A DNA stretch of 64,000 bases from Streptomyces sp. NRRL B-3428. GTDB taxonomy: Bacteria; Actinomycetota; Actinomycetes; Streptomycetales; Streptomycetaceae. A model generated the notes under the pieces. The model had not been told where the DNA came from. It was given only the letters and a program-made list of their open reading frames with translations, and ran no database searches. The position numbers and the translations under genes were made by a program. The DNA lies in NCBI GenBank assembly GCA_000721375.1, contig JOGW01000011.1, forward strand, positions 244,376-308,375, read 5' to 3'. Every line of letters begins with the position of its first letter. Positions within the stretch are counted from its first letter, which is position 1. This document shows positions 9,059-18,747 of the stretch, piece by piece.

Positions 9059-10342
9059 TCAGCCGCCGATGACGACGCGGCGTACGCCTTCCCAGCGCGC
9101 CGGATCCGTCGTCCGACGACCATCGACAAGCACTCGCACCTCCGGCAGATCCGAAGCCGCCAGCTCGCGGTACTCCGCGTGATCGGCCTGCAGAACCGCC
9201 GCCGTCACCGTCTCGCCGGCGTGCGGCGGCAGACCGTGGGCGGTCAGCTCCTCGGCGGTGTACATCGGGTCCGACACGAACGGGACCGCGCCGCGCTCCT
9301 TGAGCGCCTCGACCGTGCCGTACACACCGGAGAACGCCGTCTCCTTGACGCCGCCGCGGTAGGCCGCGCCGAGGACGAGGACGTTCACACCCGTCAGGTC
9401 GCCGTACGCCGCCGCGAGCAGGTCGACCGCGTACGAAGGCATCGCGGCGTTGGCCTCACGTGCCGAGCGGACGACGGTCGCCTCCGGGTCGTTCCACAGG
9501 TACATCCGCGGGTAGATCGGGATGCAGTGGCCGCCGACGGCGATGCCGGGCTGGTGGATGTGGCTGTACGGCTGCGAGTTGCAGGCCTCGATGACCTTCT
9601 TGACGTCGATGCCGGTCTTGTCCGCGAAGCGCGCGAACTGGTTCGCCAGACCGATGTTGACGTCGCGGTAGGTCGTCTCCGCGAGCTTCGCCATCTCGGA
9701 GGCCTCGGCGGTGCCCAGGTCCCAGACGCCGTTGGGGCGCGGCAGGTCCTCGCGTACGTCGAAGTCGAGCACCTGCTCGTAGAACTCGACGCCGCGCGCG
9801 GTGGAGGCCTCGTCGATACCGCCGACGAGCTTCGGGTAGCGGCGCAGGTCGGCGAAGACCCGGCCGGTCAGCACGCGCTCGGGGCTGAAGACCAGGTGGA
9901 AGTCCTCGCCCGCGGTCAGGCCGGAGCCCTCGGCGAGCATCGGGGCCCAGCGGTCGCGGGTGGTGCCGACCGGCAGCGTCGTCTCGTAACTGACGAGGGT
10001 GCCCGGCTTGAGACCGGCCGCGATGGCCTTGGTCGCGGAGTCCATCCAGCCGAAGTCCGGCACGCCTTCGGCGTCCACGAACAGCGGCACGACGACCACG
10101 ACGGCGTCGGACTCGGCGACAGCGGCGGCGGTGTCCGTCGTCGCGGACAGCAGTCCGGCGCCGACGGTCTCCTTCAGCAGACGGTCCAGGTCGTGCTCGC
10201 CGGGGAACGGCTCGGTGCCGGCGTTGACCAGCTCGACGACCTTCTCGTTGACGTCGGCGCCGATCACCCGGTGCCCCTTGGCGGCGAACTGCACGGCGAG
10301 CGGCAGTCCGATCTTGCCGAGGGCGACTACACAGATGTTCAT
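9059..10342 (-). CDS. wbpA: UDP-GlcNAc 6-dehydrogenase (WbpA/WecC family)
   Basis: This 427-residue NAD-dependent nucleotide-sugar dehydrogenase oxidises C6 to a carboxylate in two steps. The N-terminus MNICVVALGKIGLPLAVQFA is the NAD fold with the GLPLA variant. The middle domain has the conserved sugar-binding and catalytic block, including the catalytic cysteine in VAVGGHCIPIYP, and the C-terminal domain begins VNVLVLGAAYRGGVKETAFSG. The family covers UDP-ManNAc and UDP-GlcNAc enzymes. Here UDP-GlcNAc is favoured because all partners of the WbpA-B-E-D-I route are nearby. It is the last gene of the leftward operon, nine bases after the glycosyltransferase. Confidence 0.88.
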   Translation of the reverse strand: MNICVVALGKIGLPLAVQFAAKGHRVIGADVNEKVVELVNAGTEPFPGEHDLDRLLKETVGAGLLSATTDTAAAVAESDAVVVVVPLFVDAEGVPDFGWMDSATKAIAAGLKPGTLVSYETTLPVGTTRDRWAPMLAEGSGLTAGEDFHLVFSPERVLTGRVFADLRRYPKLVGGIDEASTARGVEFYEQVLDFDVREDLPRPNGVWDLGTAEASEMAKLAETTYRDVNIGLANQFARFADKTGIDVKKVIEACNSQPYSHIHQPGIAVGGHCIPIYPRMYLWNDPEATVVRSAREANAAMPSYAVDLLAAAYGDLTGVNVLVLGAAYRGGVKETAFSGVYGTVEALKERGAVPFVSDPMYTAEELTAHGLPPHAGETVTAAVLQADHAEYRELAASDLPEVRVLVDGRRTTDPARWEGVRRVVIGG

Positions 10343-10351
10343 GAGTGGTGG

Positions 10352-11968
10352 TTACTTCCTCTTGGAGCCGGTCAGCAGGGAACGCAGACGCGAGCCCAGC
10401 GACTTCTGGAGCGGGAACAGCGGACCGGTGGTGATCACCATGCGGCCCTTCTTGTTCACTGTGGCCGACACCCGGTAGGGGTCGTGGCGGCGCCACCGCC
10501 TGGCCAGGGGCATGGGCTCGCCCTTGCCCTTGACCGGAATCTCGTAGGTGCGCCCTGCCAGGCGCACATACACGCGAACGCCTCGGGTGGCACTGATCGG
10601 TTCGACGGGTATTCGGGCGTGGACCACCGTACCGTCGGCCACCGCCTCGGTACGGAACTCGCCCGCCGCGTCCGGCAGTTCACGGTCGTCGGGTACGACC
10701 GCCGCCCCGGGCTTGTCCGCGCCGGCGGGCATGGCGCCGTCGGCGAGCCGGATCACCGCGCTCTCGGTCTCCCCGGTGACGGGGATACGGACGGACAACG
10801 CGATCCGCAGGTCGTCGCCCTCCTGTTCCCAGGCGGCGGCGAGCAGCTTGGTGCCCTTGGCGAGCCGGCCCGGGACCTTCTCCTCCATGAGCTCGAAGGA
10901 CCGGTCGGGCAGCGAGAGCCGCGTGTCACGGAAACCCGGGTACGCCGCGTACGCCTTGGCGCCCTCGGCGTGGAAGGTCGGCGTGCCGCGGCGCGCCTCG
11001 GCCGTGATCGCCTCGGTGAGCTCGTCCACCGCACCCGCCTGCGCGAGGCAGATACGGGCACGGCGCTTGACGTCCAGACGGTCGCGCAGCTCCTCGGTGA
11101 AGTACGCGTCGGCGAGCTTGCCCACGCCGGCGCACACCTCCTCGCGGGTCTCGCGGTCGAGCGCCGGGAAGTCGTCCTGGATCAGCTTGGCGAGCTCCCA
11201 GGTGAAGTGGCGCGCGAAGACCGCATCGCGGTCCGGTCCGGCCTCGATCAGCCGGGCCGCCGAGTGCATGATCTCGGCCGTGCAGCGCAGCCGCGCCAGG
11301 TGATTCGCGCGATACGTGATGTTGCTGGCGTCGCCGCGCTTCACCGCGTAGTAGCAGGTGTAGTCGGCGACGACGGAGATGTTCCGGGCCCGGAAGCACG
11401 CCTCGATCGTGAACGGCTGGTCACTGCCGACGGGCAGGTCCTCGGGGAAGCGGAGCTTGTGCTTCTCGACCAGTTCACGGCGGAACAGCTTGGTGTTGGC
11501 CAGCGCGAACGGCAGGTCCGAGTCGAACAGCGAGATGGACGGCGCATTCGCCTTGTAGAGCGTCTGGCGCACGTAACGGCCGTTCGTGCCCACCATCTTG
11601 CCCGCGACGACATCGGAGCCGTTCTCGTCGGCACTGGCGACAAGGCGCTCGAGCGCCTCTTCCCCCAGGTAGTCGTCCGAGCCGATGAAGTAGACGTACC
11701 GTCCGGTCGCCACGTCGAGCGCCCGGTTGCTCGGAGCCGCCGGGCCGCCGGAGTTGGCCTGGTGGATCACCTTGAACGTATCCGGGTACCGCTCCGCGAA
11801 GCGGTCGAGTTCCTTGCCGCTGTCATCGGTGGAACCGTCGTCGACGGCGACGACCTCCAGACGGTCGAGACCGATGCTCTGCCCCACGAGAGAATTCAGG
11901 CACTCCGTGAGGTAAGGCATGGTGTTGTAAACGGCAACGACCACCGTCACATCAGGAGTCGATGTCAT
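10352..11968 (-). CDS. Glycosyltransferase family 2 with C-terminal accessory domain
   Basis: The 538-residue protein has a GT-A catalytic domain in its first ~230 residues: VTVVVAVYNTMPYLTECLNSL, VDDGSTDDS, and the metal-binding YFIGSDDYL. A helical middle section follows, then from about residue 340 a beta-rich C-terminal region that ends in a very basic tail (LGSRLRSLLTGSKRK). This layout resembles wall-teichoic-acid and capsule transferases that carry a C-terminal oligomerisation or binding module, but the exact type is not resolved. No signal peptide or membrane helix is seen, so it acts at the inner membrane face. The spacer of 63 bases to the oxidoreductase upstream shows no terminator. 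Confidence 0.8.
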   Translation of the reverse strand: MTSTPDVTVVVAVYNTMPYLTECLNSLVGQSIGLDRLEVVAVDDGSTDDSGKELDRFAERYPDTFKVIHQANSGGPAAPSNRALDVATGRYVYFIGSDDYLGEEALERLVASADENGSDVVAGKMVGTNGRYVRQTLYKANAPSISLFDSDLPFALANTKLFRRELVEKHKLRFPEDLPVGSDQPFTIEACFRARNISVVADYTCYYAVKRGDASNITYRANHLARLRCTAEIMHSAARLIEAGPDRDAVFARHFTWELAKLIQDDFPALDRETREEVCAGVGKLADAYFTEELRDRLDVKRRARICLAQAGAVDELTEAITAEARRGTPTFHAEGAKAYAAYPGFRDTRLSLPDRSFELMEEKVPGRLAKGTKLLAAAWEQEGDDLRIALSVRIPVTGETESAVIRLADGAMPAGADKPGAAVVPDDRELPDAAGEFRTEAVADGTVVHARIPVEPISATRGVRVYVRLAGRTYEIPVKGKGEPMPLARRWRRHDPYRVSATVNKKGRMVITTGPLFPLQKSLGSRLRSLLTGSKRK

Positions 11969-12031
11969 CTCACATCCCCAGTGAAATCCGGGTCCACCCC
12001 GGTGTCCCGCCGCCCCCGTACAGGAACGGCC

Positions 12032-13057
12032 TCAGCCGCCATGGCCCGCGAACGCTCCGGTCATGAGATCCACCGATGCACCGCTTTCAGCCGACTCGAG
12101 CAGCGCGGTGGCCACCTCCACCGTCCGCATGCCCTGCCGCAGCGTGCAGATGTCCGCGGGCTCGCCCAGGACGGCGTCGCGGAACAGCTCGTGCTCGACG
12201 AGCAGCGGCTCGCGCTTGGGGATCGCGTAGCGGATCATGTCGCCCTCGGAGACACCGCGGAACGCCTGCAGCGCCTCCCACTCGGTGGCCACGGCCGCGT
12301 TCGAGTGGAAGGTCAGGTCGGCGGTGAGGGTGTCGGCGATGAACGTGCCGCGCTCGCCCGTGACCGAGGTGAAGCGCTCCTTGAGCGGGCTCAGCCAGTT
12401 GACCAGGTGGTTGACCATGGCGCCGTCGCTCAGCCGGCCCACGGCCGAGACCATGTCCTCGTGCGGACGGCCGCTCTTGTGGATCGTGTGGGCGGCGATC
12501 GAGACGTACGTCTGACCGGTCACCCAGCCCGTGAGGTCGATGTCGTGGGTGGCCAGGTCCTTGACCACGCCGACGTCGGCGATGCGGTGCGGGAACGGGC
12601 CCTGGCGACGCGTGACGACCTGGAAGATCTCACCCAGTTCACCGGCCTCGAGCCGCTTACGGAGGCTGATCAGCGCCGGGTTGCAGCGCTCGATGTGACC
12701 GACACCGGCCACCAGACCGCGGGACTCGAAGGCCTCCACCAGGCGGCGGGAGCCCTCGACCGTGTCGGCGACCGGCTTCTCGATCAGGGCGCCGACACCG
12801 GCCTCGGCGAGCTTGAGGCCGACTTCCTCGTGCAGGGCCGTGGGGCAGGCCACCACGGCGTAGTCGATACCGAGCTCGATGAGCTCCTCGACGGTGGACA
12901 GCACGGGTGCGCCCTGCGCCCAGCCGTTCTTGTCCCCCATCGGGTCCACCACGGCCACGAGCTCGACCTGGTCGAGGCCCGCGAGGACACGTGCGTGGTG
13001 GCGCCCCATCGAGCCCAGGCCTATGAGGCCGGCCCGCAGCTGCTTGCTGTTGCTCAC
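12032..13057 (-). CDS. wbpB: Gfo/Idh/MocA family oxidoreductase (WbpB type)
   Basis: This 341-residue NAD(P)-dependent enzyme has an N-terminal Rossmann fold (LRAGLIGLGSMGRHHARVLAG) and the EKPVADT motif that carries the family's catalytic lysine. A C-terminal alpha/beta domain includes DLATHDIDLTGWV. In the UDP-ManNAc3NAcA route it oxidises C3 of UDP-GlcNAcA to the 3-keto sugar for the aminotransferase. The GTG start lies two bases after the aminotransferase stop, which argues for coupled translation and a shared pathway. Family members act on many sugars, so the substrate is inferred from neighbours. Confidence 0.85.
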   Translation of the reverse strand: MSNSKQLRAGLIGLGSMGRHHARVLAGLDQVELVAVVDPMGDKNGWAQGAPVLSTVEELIELGIDYAVVACPTALHEEVGLKLAEAGVGALIEKPVADTVEGSRRLVEAFESRGLVAGVGHIERCNPALISLRKRLEAGELGEIFQVVTRRQGPFPHRIADVGVVKDLATHDIDLTGWVTGQTYVSIAAHTIHKSGRPHEDMVSAVGRLSDGAMVNHLVNWLSPLKERFTSVTGERGTFIADTLTADLTFHSNAAVATEWEALQAFRGVSEGDMIRYAIPKREPLLVEHELFRDAVLGEPADICTLRQGMRTVEVATALLESAESGASVDLMTGAFAGHGG

Positions 13058-13059
13058 GT

Positions 13060-14178
13060 TCAGACTCCCAGACCGTTCACGGCGGCGACGATGCGCTCGA
13101 GCTCGCCCTCGGTCAGCGACGGGTGCACGGGCAGCGAGACGACCTCGGCGGCGGCCCGCTCGGTCTCCGGCAGATCCCAGGTGCGGCCGGCCTTCTGGTC
13201 CGGCTCCCAGTACGGCTTGAGGCGGTGGATCGGCGTCGGGTAGTACACGGCGTTGCCGATGCCCGCGGCGGTCAGCTTCTCCTGTACGGCGTCACGGTCG
13301 CCCTCGACCCGCACGGTGTACTGGTGGTAGACGTGCCGGGCGCCCTCGGCGACCGGCGGCGTGATGAGACCGGTCAGGCGCTCGTCCAGGTACGCGGCGT
13401 TGGAGCGGCGGCTCTCGGTCCAGCCCTCCAGCTTGCCCAGCTGCACCCGGCCGATGGCCGCGGCCACGTCCGTCATCCGCATGTTCGCGCCGACGATCTC
13501 GTTGGCGTAGCGCTGCTCCATGCCCTGGTTGCGCAGCAGCCGCAGCGTGCGCGCCACCTCGGCGTCGGCCGTGGTGATCATGCCGCCCTCAAGGGCGTGC
13601 ATGTTCTTGGTCGGGTAGAAGCTGAAGGTGCCGGCGGTGCCGAAGGCGCCGACCGGGGTGCCGTTCAGCGCGGCGGCGTGCGCCTGGCAGGCGTCCTCGA
13701 CGACCGCGAGACCGTGCTTCTCGGCGACGGCCATCAGACGGTCCATCGCGGCCGGGTGACCGTACAGGTGCACCGGCATGATGGCCGCGGTGCGCGGCGT
13801 GATGGCGGCTTCGACGGCGGCCGGGTCGAGGCAGAAGCTGTCCCGCTCGATGTCGGCGAAGATCGCGTCGGCACCGACGAGGCGTACGGCGTTGGCGGAC
13901 GCGGCGAAGGAGAACGACGGCACGATGACCTCGTCACCGGGGCCGATACCGAGCGCCATCAGGGTCAGGTGCAGCGCCGAGGTGCCCGAGTTGACGGCGA
14001 CACAGTGCCTGCCGTCCACGACACCCGAGAACTCCTCCTCGAATGCGGCGACCTCCGGCCCCTGTACGACCCGTCCGCTGCGCAGCACGCGTACCGCGGC
14101 CTCGATCTCTTCCTCGCCGATGACCGGCTTGGCGGCGGGTATCGCTTGATTACTGGCGCCAGACATGGCCACTCCCAT
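13060..14178 (-). CDS. wbpE: DegT/DnrJ/EryC1/StrS sugar aminotransferase (WbpE type)
   Basis: This 372-residue PLP enzyme transfers an amino group to a keto-sugar nucleotide. It has the substrate entry motif RSGRVVQGPEV, the SGTSALHL segment, VVEDACQAHAA, and SFYPTKN, in which the lysine forms the PLP Schiff base. ATG at 14176-14178 follows GGAGGT by five bases; a second ATG 12 bases later (14166) has its own GGGAG. It heads the leftward operon, so the promoter must lie in 14179-14448. That spacer also contains the palindrome ttgtgcacaa near 14280, and nothing else clear. Together with WbpA, B, D and I it completes a UDP-ManNAc3NAcA pathway. Confidence 0.87.
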   Translation of the reverse strand: MGVAMSGASNQAIPAAKPVIGEEEIEAAVRVLRSGRVVQGPEVAAFEEEFSGVVDGRHCVAVNSGTSALHLTLMALGIGPGDEVIVPSFSFAASANAVRLVGADAIFADIERDSFCLDPAAVEAAITPRTAAIMPVHLYGHPAAMDRLMAVAEKHGLAVVEDACQAHAAALNGTPVGAFGTAGTFSFYPTKNMHALEGGMITTADAEVARTLRLLRNQGMEQRYANEIVGANMRMTDVAAAIGRVQLGKLEGWTESRRSNAAYLDERLTGLITPPVAEGARHVYHQYTVRVEGDRDAVQEKLTAAGIGNAVYYPTPIHRLKPYWEPDQKAGRTWDLPETERAAAEVVSLPVHPSLTEGELERIVAAVNGLGV

Positions 14179-14448
14179 TCAGCACCTCCGAGGCGCGTTT
14201 GCTGTCCGAGGTCTGGGGAAAGCGGACTCTGACAGACCGGCCTGCCCCCGGCACGTGGCCGAACCTCAGGGTTGTCCTTGTGCACAAACGCCCGTCCCCC
14301 TGCGGCGTTCATGGGATTGCGACGGAATACGAGCCGATTTGATCATCCGGCATAGGTCCCAGTCGCAACGGGCGCAAGGCTACCAGGAGTTTTCACAAGG
14401 TCTTTAGGTCCGTAACCAGCAAGAAATATCACTTCCCGGAAACGAAGA

Positions 14449-14484
14449 AGCGGCCGGCCCCGGGTTCTCCCGGGGCCGGCCGCT
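14449..14484 (-). terminator. Intrinsic terminator of rne
   Basis: A perfect 16-base-pair stem (14449-14464 with 14469-14484) with tetraloop TTCT lies 15 bases past the rne stop. Confidence 0.9.
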
Positions 14485-14498
14485 CAACTGATTCCGTA

Positions 14499-17400
14499 TC
14501 AGCTCTCGTCGGTCGAGGCCGACACCGACGGCAGCGTCTGCTGCTCGGCCGCCGCGGTCTTCTTCGCCGCGGCCTTCTTGGTGGTCGACTTCTTGGCGGC
14601 GGTCTTCTTGGCCACCGTCTTCTTGGCCGTGGTCTTCTTCACCGCTGCCTTGGTGGCGGTCGCCTTCTTGGCCGACTTGCGCGCGGCCTTCTTGGCCGGC
14701 GCCGCCTCGTCGGTCTGCTGGGGCTGCTCCACGCTCACGGCCGTCTGCTCCGGCTCGGCGCCCGAGGCGGAGACGACCAGCACGGCGGCGTCCTCGGACG
14801 TGGTCGGCGCGGACGCCTTGCGCACGGCACGGCGCCGCGTGCGGGCCGGGGCCGCGCTCTCGGCGGGAGCCTCGGCCTGCTCCTGTACGGGCTCGACCAC
14901 GGGCTGCGCCGGGGCCTTCTCCTGTACGGGCTCGGCGACCACGACGGTCTCGGCGGCCGGCGCCTCCTCGGCGGCCTTCGGCGCCCCCGCGGGAGCCGAC
15001 GCCTTCCGGGTGGCACGACGACGCGTACGCCCCTTGGGTGCGGCGTCCTCGACGGCGGCCTGCGGCTCTTCGGCCTTGGGCTCTTCCGTCCTGGGCTCCT
15101 GCACCTCGGGCTGCTCGGCCTTGGGCGCCTCGGCCTTCGGCTGCTCCGCCTTGGGCTCGGAGACCTTCGCCTCGGAAGCCTTCACCTCAGCAGCCTTCGG
15201 CTCGGAGACCTTCGCCTCGGAAGCCTTCGGCTCAGCCACCTTCGGCGAACCCGACGGAGCCGACGCCTTACGCGTGGCCCGACGGCGCGACCGGCCACGG
15301 GAAGCGGCGGCCTCGGCCTCGGCCGGGCTGGAGTACAGCTCCTCGTCCGGCTTGAAGCCATCCATCAGCGGCTCCGCCGCGGGGGGCTCCTCGTACTTCA
15401 CCGGAGCGGCTACCTCGGCAGCGACCTCCGCCTCGGTCTCGGCCTCGACGACCTCGACCGTCTCCTCGGCGTGCGTGTGCTCGTGCGTGTGCTCGTGCTG
15501 GTCCGCACCGCCGCGGCCGCGCTTCTTGCCGCGCTTGCCACCGCCGCCACCGGCAGCGGTCGCCTGCTCCATGTGCACGATGACGCCACGGCCGTTGCAG
15601 TGCACACAGGTCTCGGAGAAGGACTCGAGGAGACCCTGGCCGACGCGCTTGCGCGTCATCTGCACGAGACCCAGCGAGGTGACCTCGGCCACCTGGTGCT
15701 TCGTACGGTCACGGCCCAGGCATTCGAGCAGCCGCCGCAGGACCAGGTCCCGGTTGGACTCCAGGACCATGTCGATGAAGTCGATGACGACGATGCCGCC
15801 GAGGTCACGAAGGCGCAGCTGGCGCACGATCTCCTCGGCCGCTTCGAGGTTGTTCCTCGTCACGGTCTCTTCGAGGTTGCCGCCCTGCCCGGTGAACTTG
15901 CCGGTGTTGACGTCGACGACGATCATCGCCTCGGTCTTGTCGATCACCAGCGAACCGCCGGACGGCAGCCAGACCTTGCGGTCAAGGGCCTTGGCGAGCT
16001 GCTCGTCGATCCGGTACGTGGCGAAGACGTCGACCTCGGAGGTCCACCGCGACAGCCGGTCCGCCAGGTCGGGCGCGACATGCGAGACGTATCCGTGGAT
16101 GGTCTCCCAGGCCTCGTCACCGCTGACGATGACCTTCGAGAAGTCCTCGTTGAAGATGTCGCGCACGACGCGGACGGTCATGTCCGGCTCGCCGTAGAGC
16201 AGGCTCGGCGACGAGGTCGAGATCTGCTTGGACTTCTTCTGGATCTCGGCCCACTGCGCCTGCAGACGCTCGACGTCGCGGCACAGCTCGTCCTCGCTCG
16301 CGCCCTCGGCGGCGGTACGCACGATGACGCCCGCGTCCTCGGGGACGATCTTCTTGAGGATGGTCTTCAGACGCGCCCGCTCCGTGTCGGGGAGCTTGCG
16401 GCTGATACCGGTCATCGAGCCTTCGGGCACGTACACGAGGTAGCGGCCGGGCAGCGAGACCTGGCTGGTCAGACGGGCGCCCTTGTGACCGATCGGGTCC
16501 TTGGTGACCTGTACGAGGACCGACTGGCCCGACTTCAGGGCGCTTTCGATACGACGCGGGCCGTTGCCCTGGCCGAGCGCCTCGAAGTTGACCTCACCGG
16601 CGTACAGGACCGCGTTGCGGCCCTTGCCGATGTCGATGAACGCAGCCTCCATCGACGGCAGCACGTTCTGGACCTTGCCCAGGTAGACGTTGCCGACGTA
16701 CGAGGTGGCCTGCTCCTTGTTGACGTAGTGCTCGACGAGCACGTTGTCCTCGAGCACGCCGATCTGGGTGCGCTCGCCCTGCTGGCGTACGACCATCACG
16801 CGCTCGACGGCCTCGCGGCGGGCCAGGAACTCGGCCTCGGTGATGATCGGGACGCGACGGCGGCCCTGCTCACGGCCTTCGCGGCGGCGCTGCTTCTTGG
16901 CCTCCAGACGCGTGGAGCCCTTGATGGACTGCACCGCGTCCTGGAAGTCGCTCGGCTCGGACTCCTTCTTGGCGCGCGGCTCACGGACCTTGACGACCGT
17001 GCGCTCCGGGTCGCCCTCGCCCGGCTCGGCGTCCGGGGAGCTGTCGCCCGCACGGCGGCGGCGCCGGCGACGGCGACGGCTGCTGCTGGTCGAGCCCGAC
17101 TCACGGTCGTTCTGCTCGTCCTCGTCGTCCTCATCGGCTTCGTCGCCGGCCTCGGCCGACTCGTCCGCGGAGTCCTCCGCCTCGTCGCCGTCCTCGTGGT
17201 CGGCGGCGTCGCCGCGACGGCGACGACGGCCACCGCGACGACGGCGACGGCCCGAGCGGCCGCCCAGGTCCTCGCTGTCCTCACCGTCGGCGGCCTCGGC
17301 ACCGTCCTGCTCATCGGCGGCCGCGTCCTCGTCGGACTCGTCGGACTCATCGGGCTGCACGACGCGCTCGCGCACGGTCTCGGCGACCGGCTCGGCGGGC

Positions 17401-18494
17401 TCGCCACGGCGGCGACGGCGACGGCGCGCGGGCGCCTCGGCCTGCTCCGGCTCCGGAGCCTGCGGCTCGGCGGCCGCAGCGGCTTCGACGGCCTCTTCCT
17501 CGTCCGCCTCCGCGGCCTCGGCGGCAGCGGCGGCCGCGGCACGCTCGGGCGTCTGGAACATCGGCTCGGTGAACACCGGCGCCTGGAACACGGCCACGGC
17601 GGGGCGGCGCGCGGACCGCGCGGGCGCCTCGGGCTCCTCCTTGGGGGCCGCGGCGGCGGGCTCGGAGAAGAGCGCCGAGGACTTACGGGTCGCGCGGCGA
17701 CGGCCCCGACGGGGCGTCTCCTCGGCCTCGTCCTTGGCGGCTTCCTTGACTGCGGGCTCGCTCTTGGCGACGGGCTCACTCTTGGCAGCGGCCATGACGG
17801 GCTCGGCCTTCGCGGGCGTCTCCTCGACAGCCGCGGCCGGCTCCTCGCTCACGGCGGGCGCGGCGGACGGCGCGGTCACCTTGCGGGTGGCGCGACGGCG
17901 GGTACGGCCGCCCTTGGCGGGGGCCTCATCGGCGACGGGCGCCGGCTCGGCCTCGGTCTTCTCGTCCGCCACGACGACGGCAGCAGCGGGCTCCTCGACG
18001 GCGGCAGGCGCCTCGACGGCGCTCTCCTCGGCAGCCTCGGGCGCGGACACCTTACGAGTGGCACGGCGGCGCGAGCGGGCGCGGGGCGCGGGCTCCTCGA
18101 CGACCGGCTCGACCACGGCGGCGGTCTCCTCGACGGCCTCCGTCTCGTCCTCGGCCTCGTCGGCGGCGACGGGCTCCGCCACGGGGGCGGTCTCGGCCTT
18201 CGGCGCACCGGCGGGCGCGGAGGCCCGGCGCGTGGCACGACGGCGGGTGCGCGCGGGGGCCTCTTCGGCCGCGGCCTCGGCGGCGACGGGCTCTGCGGCC
18301 ACCTCGGCGGTGACCTCAGTGATCTCGGCTACATCGGCGGCCGGTATGGCCGGCGCGTCCGAGGTGACCGCCGTGGTGGGCGGTCCCGCCGGGCGCGAAG
18401 CGGCGCGGCGCCTGCGGCGCGGCGGCAGCTTGTCGCCGGGGGTGTTGCTGTTCTCGGCGTCCGAGGACGCACCGGATTCGTTCGGCTCGAGCAT
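14499..18494 (-). CDS. rne: Ribonuclease E/G (RNase ES type) with repeat-rich arms
   Basis: The 1331-residue endoribonuclease acts in mRNA turnover and rRNA processing. As in the described Streptomyces RNase ES, the catalytic core sits in the middle (about 560-985). It contains the S1 RNA-binding part (QIGVLEDNVLVEHYV, VYLGKVQNVLPSMEAAFIDIG), the catalytic aspartates in VVDVNTGKF and IVVIDFIDM, and the zinc-link CVHCNGRG. Both arms are disordered and acidic/alanine-rich, and carry about seven copies of an (R)RRATRK(A/V)(S/T)AP motif. The last ~60 residues are a lysine-alanine tail of KKTAAKK type, like histone H1 and HupS. ATG at 18494 has GGGAGA nine bases upstream. The 253-base spacer to the next gene holds no ORF and probably the promoter and 5' UTR. 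Confidence 0.95.
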   Translation of the reverse strand: MLEPNESGASSDAENSNTPGDKLPPRRRRRAASRPAGPPTTAVTSDAPAIPAADVAEITEVTAEVAAEPVAAEAAAEEAPARTRRRATRRASAPAGAPKAETAPVAEPVAADEAEDETEAVEETAAVVEPVVEEPAPRARSRRRATRKVSAPEAAEESAVEAPAAVEEPAAAVVVADEKTEAEPAPVADEAPAKGGRTRRRATRKVTAPSAAPAVSEEPAAAVEETPAKAEPVMAAAKSEPVAKSEPAVKEAAKDEAEETPRRGRRRATRKSSALFSEPAAAAPKEEPEAPARSARRPAVAVFQAPVFTEPMFQTPERAAAAAAAEAAEADEEEAVEAAAAAEPQAPEPEQAEAPARRRRRRRGEPAEPVAETVRERVVQPDESDESDEDAAADEQDGAEAADGEDSEDLGGRSGRRRRRGGRRRRRGDAADHEDGDEAEDSADESAEAGDEADEDDEDEQNDRESGSTSSSRRRRRRRRRAGDSSPDAEPGEGDPERTVVKVREPRAKKESEPSDFQDAVQSIKGSTRLEAKKQRRREGREQGRRRVPIITEAEFLARREAVERVMVVRQQGERTQIGVLEDNVLVEHYVNKEQATSYVGNVYLGKVQNVLPSMEAAFIDIGKGRNAVLYAGEVNFEALGQGNGPRRIESALKSGQSVLVQVTKDPIGHKGARLTSQVSLPGRYLVYVPEGSMTGISRKLPDTERARLKTILKKIVPEDAGVIVRTAAEGASEDELCRDVERLQAQWAEIQKKSKQISTSSPSLLYGEPDMTVRVVRDIFNEDFSKVIVSGDEAWETIHGYVSHVAPDLADRLSRWTSEVDVFATYRIDEQLAKALDRKVWLPSGGSLVIDKTEAMIVVDVNTGKFTGQGGNLEETVTRNNLEAAEEIVRQLRLRDLGGIVVIDFIDMVLESNRDLVLRRLLECLGRDRTKHQVAEVTSLGLVQMTRKRVGQGLLESFSETCVHCNGRGVIVHMEQATAAGGGGGKRGKKRGRGGADQHEHTHEHTHAEETVEVVEAETEAEVAAEVAAPVKYEEPPAAEPLMDGFKPDEELYSSPAEAEAAASRGRSRRRATRKASAPSGSPKVAEPKASEAKVSEPKAAEVKASEAKVSEPKAEQPKAEAPKAEQPEVQEPRTEEPKAEEPQAAVEDAAPKGRTRRRATRKASAPAGAPKAAEEAPAAETVVVAEPVQEKAPAQPVVEPVQEQAEAPAESAAPARTRRRAVRKASAPTTSEDAAVLVVSASGAEPEQTAVSVEQPQQTDEAAPAKKAARKSAKKATATKAAVKKTTAKKTVAKKTAAKKSTTKKAAAKKTAAAEQQTLPSVSASTDES

Positions 18495-18747
18495 GCGGGC
18501 GGTTCTCCCGTCACGCTCCCGGGCGCCACGCCATTGCCGTTGACGTCAGCGGCGAAGGCGTGAGAACCGAGGCCGCTCGTCCGGCAGGCGCGGGCGCCGC
18601 ACGGGAGCTGTATGTGTCTGTCTCGCCGGTTCCGATACGAGGTACGCACGGCCTGGCGAAAGTCTGGTGGTCGGTGCGCCGCCCGACCCAGGTGGCTCCC
18701 GAGTACAAGGGCTGCGCTTCGGCGACCGTCCCTGCGCGGGACCTTCC

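Noticed and set aside
8999..13243. A 1414-codon open frame on the + strand
   Set aside because: It lies antisense to the dehydrogenase, GT2 and oxidoreductase genes, has no family motif, and is the usual shadow frame in high-GC DNA.
15471..18563. A 1030-codon open frame on the + strand
   Set aside because: It is antisense to the RNase E arms; the low-complexity GC-rich repeats keep the opposite frame open.
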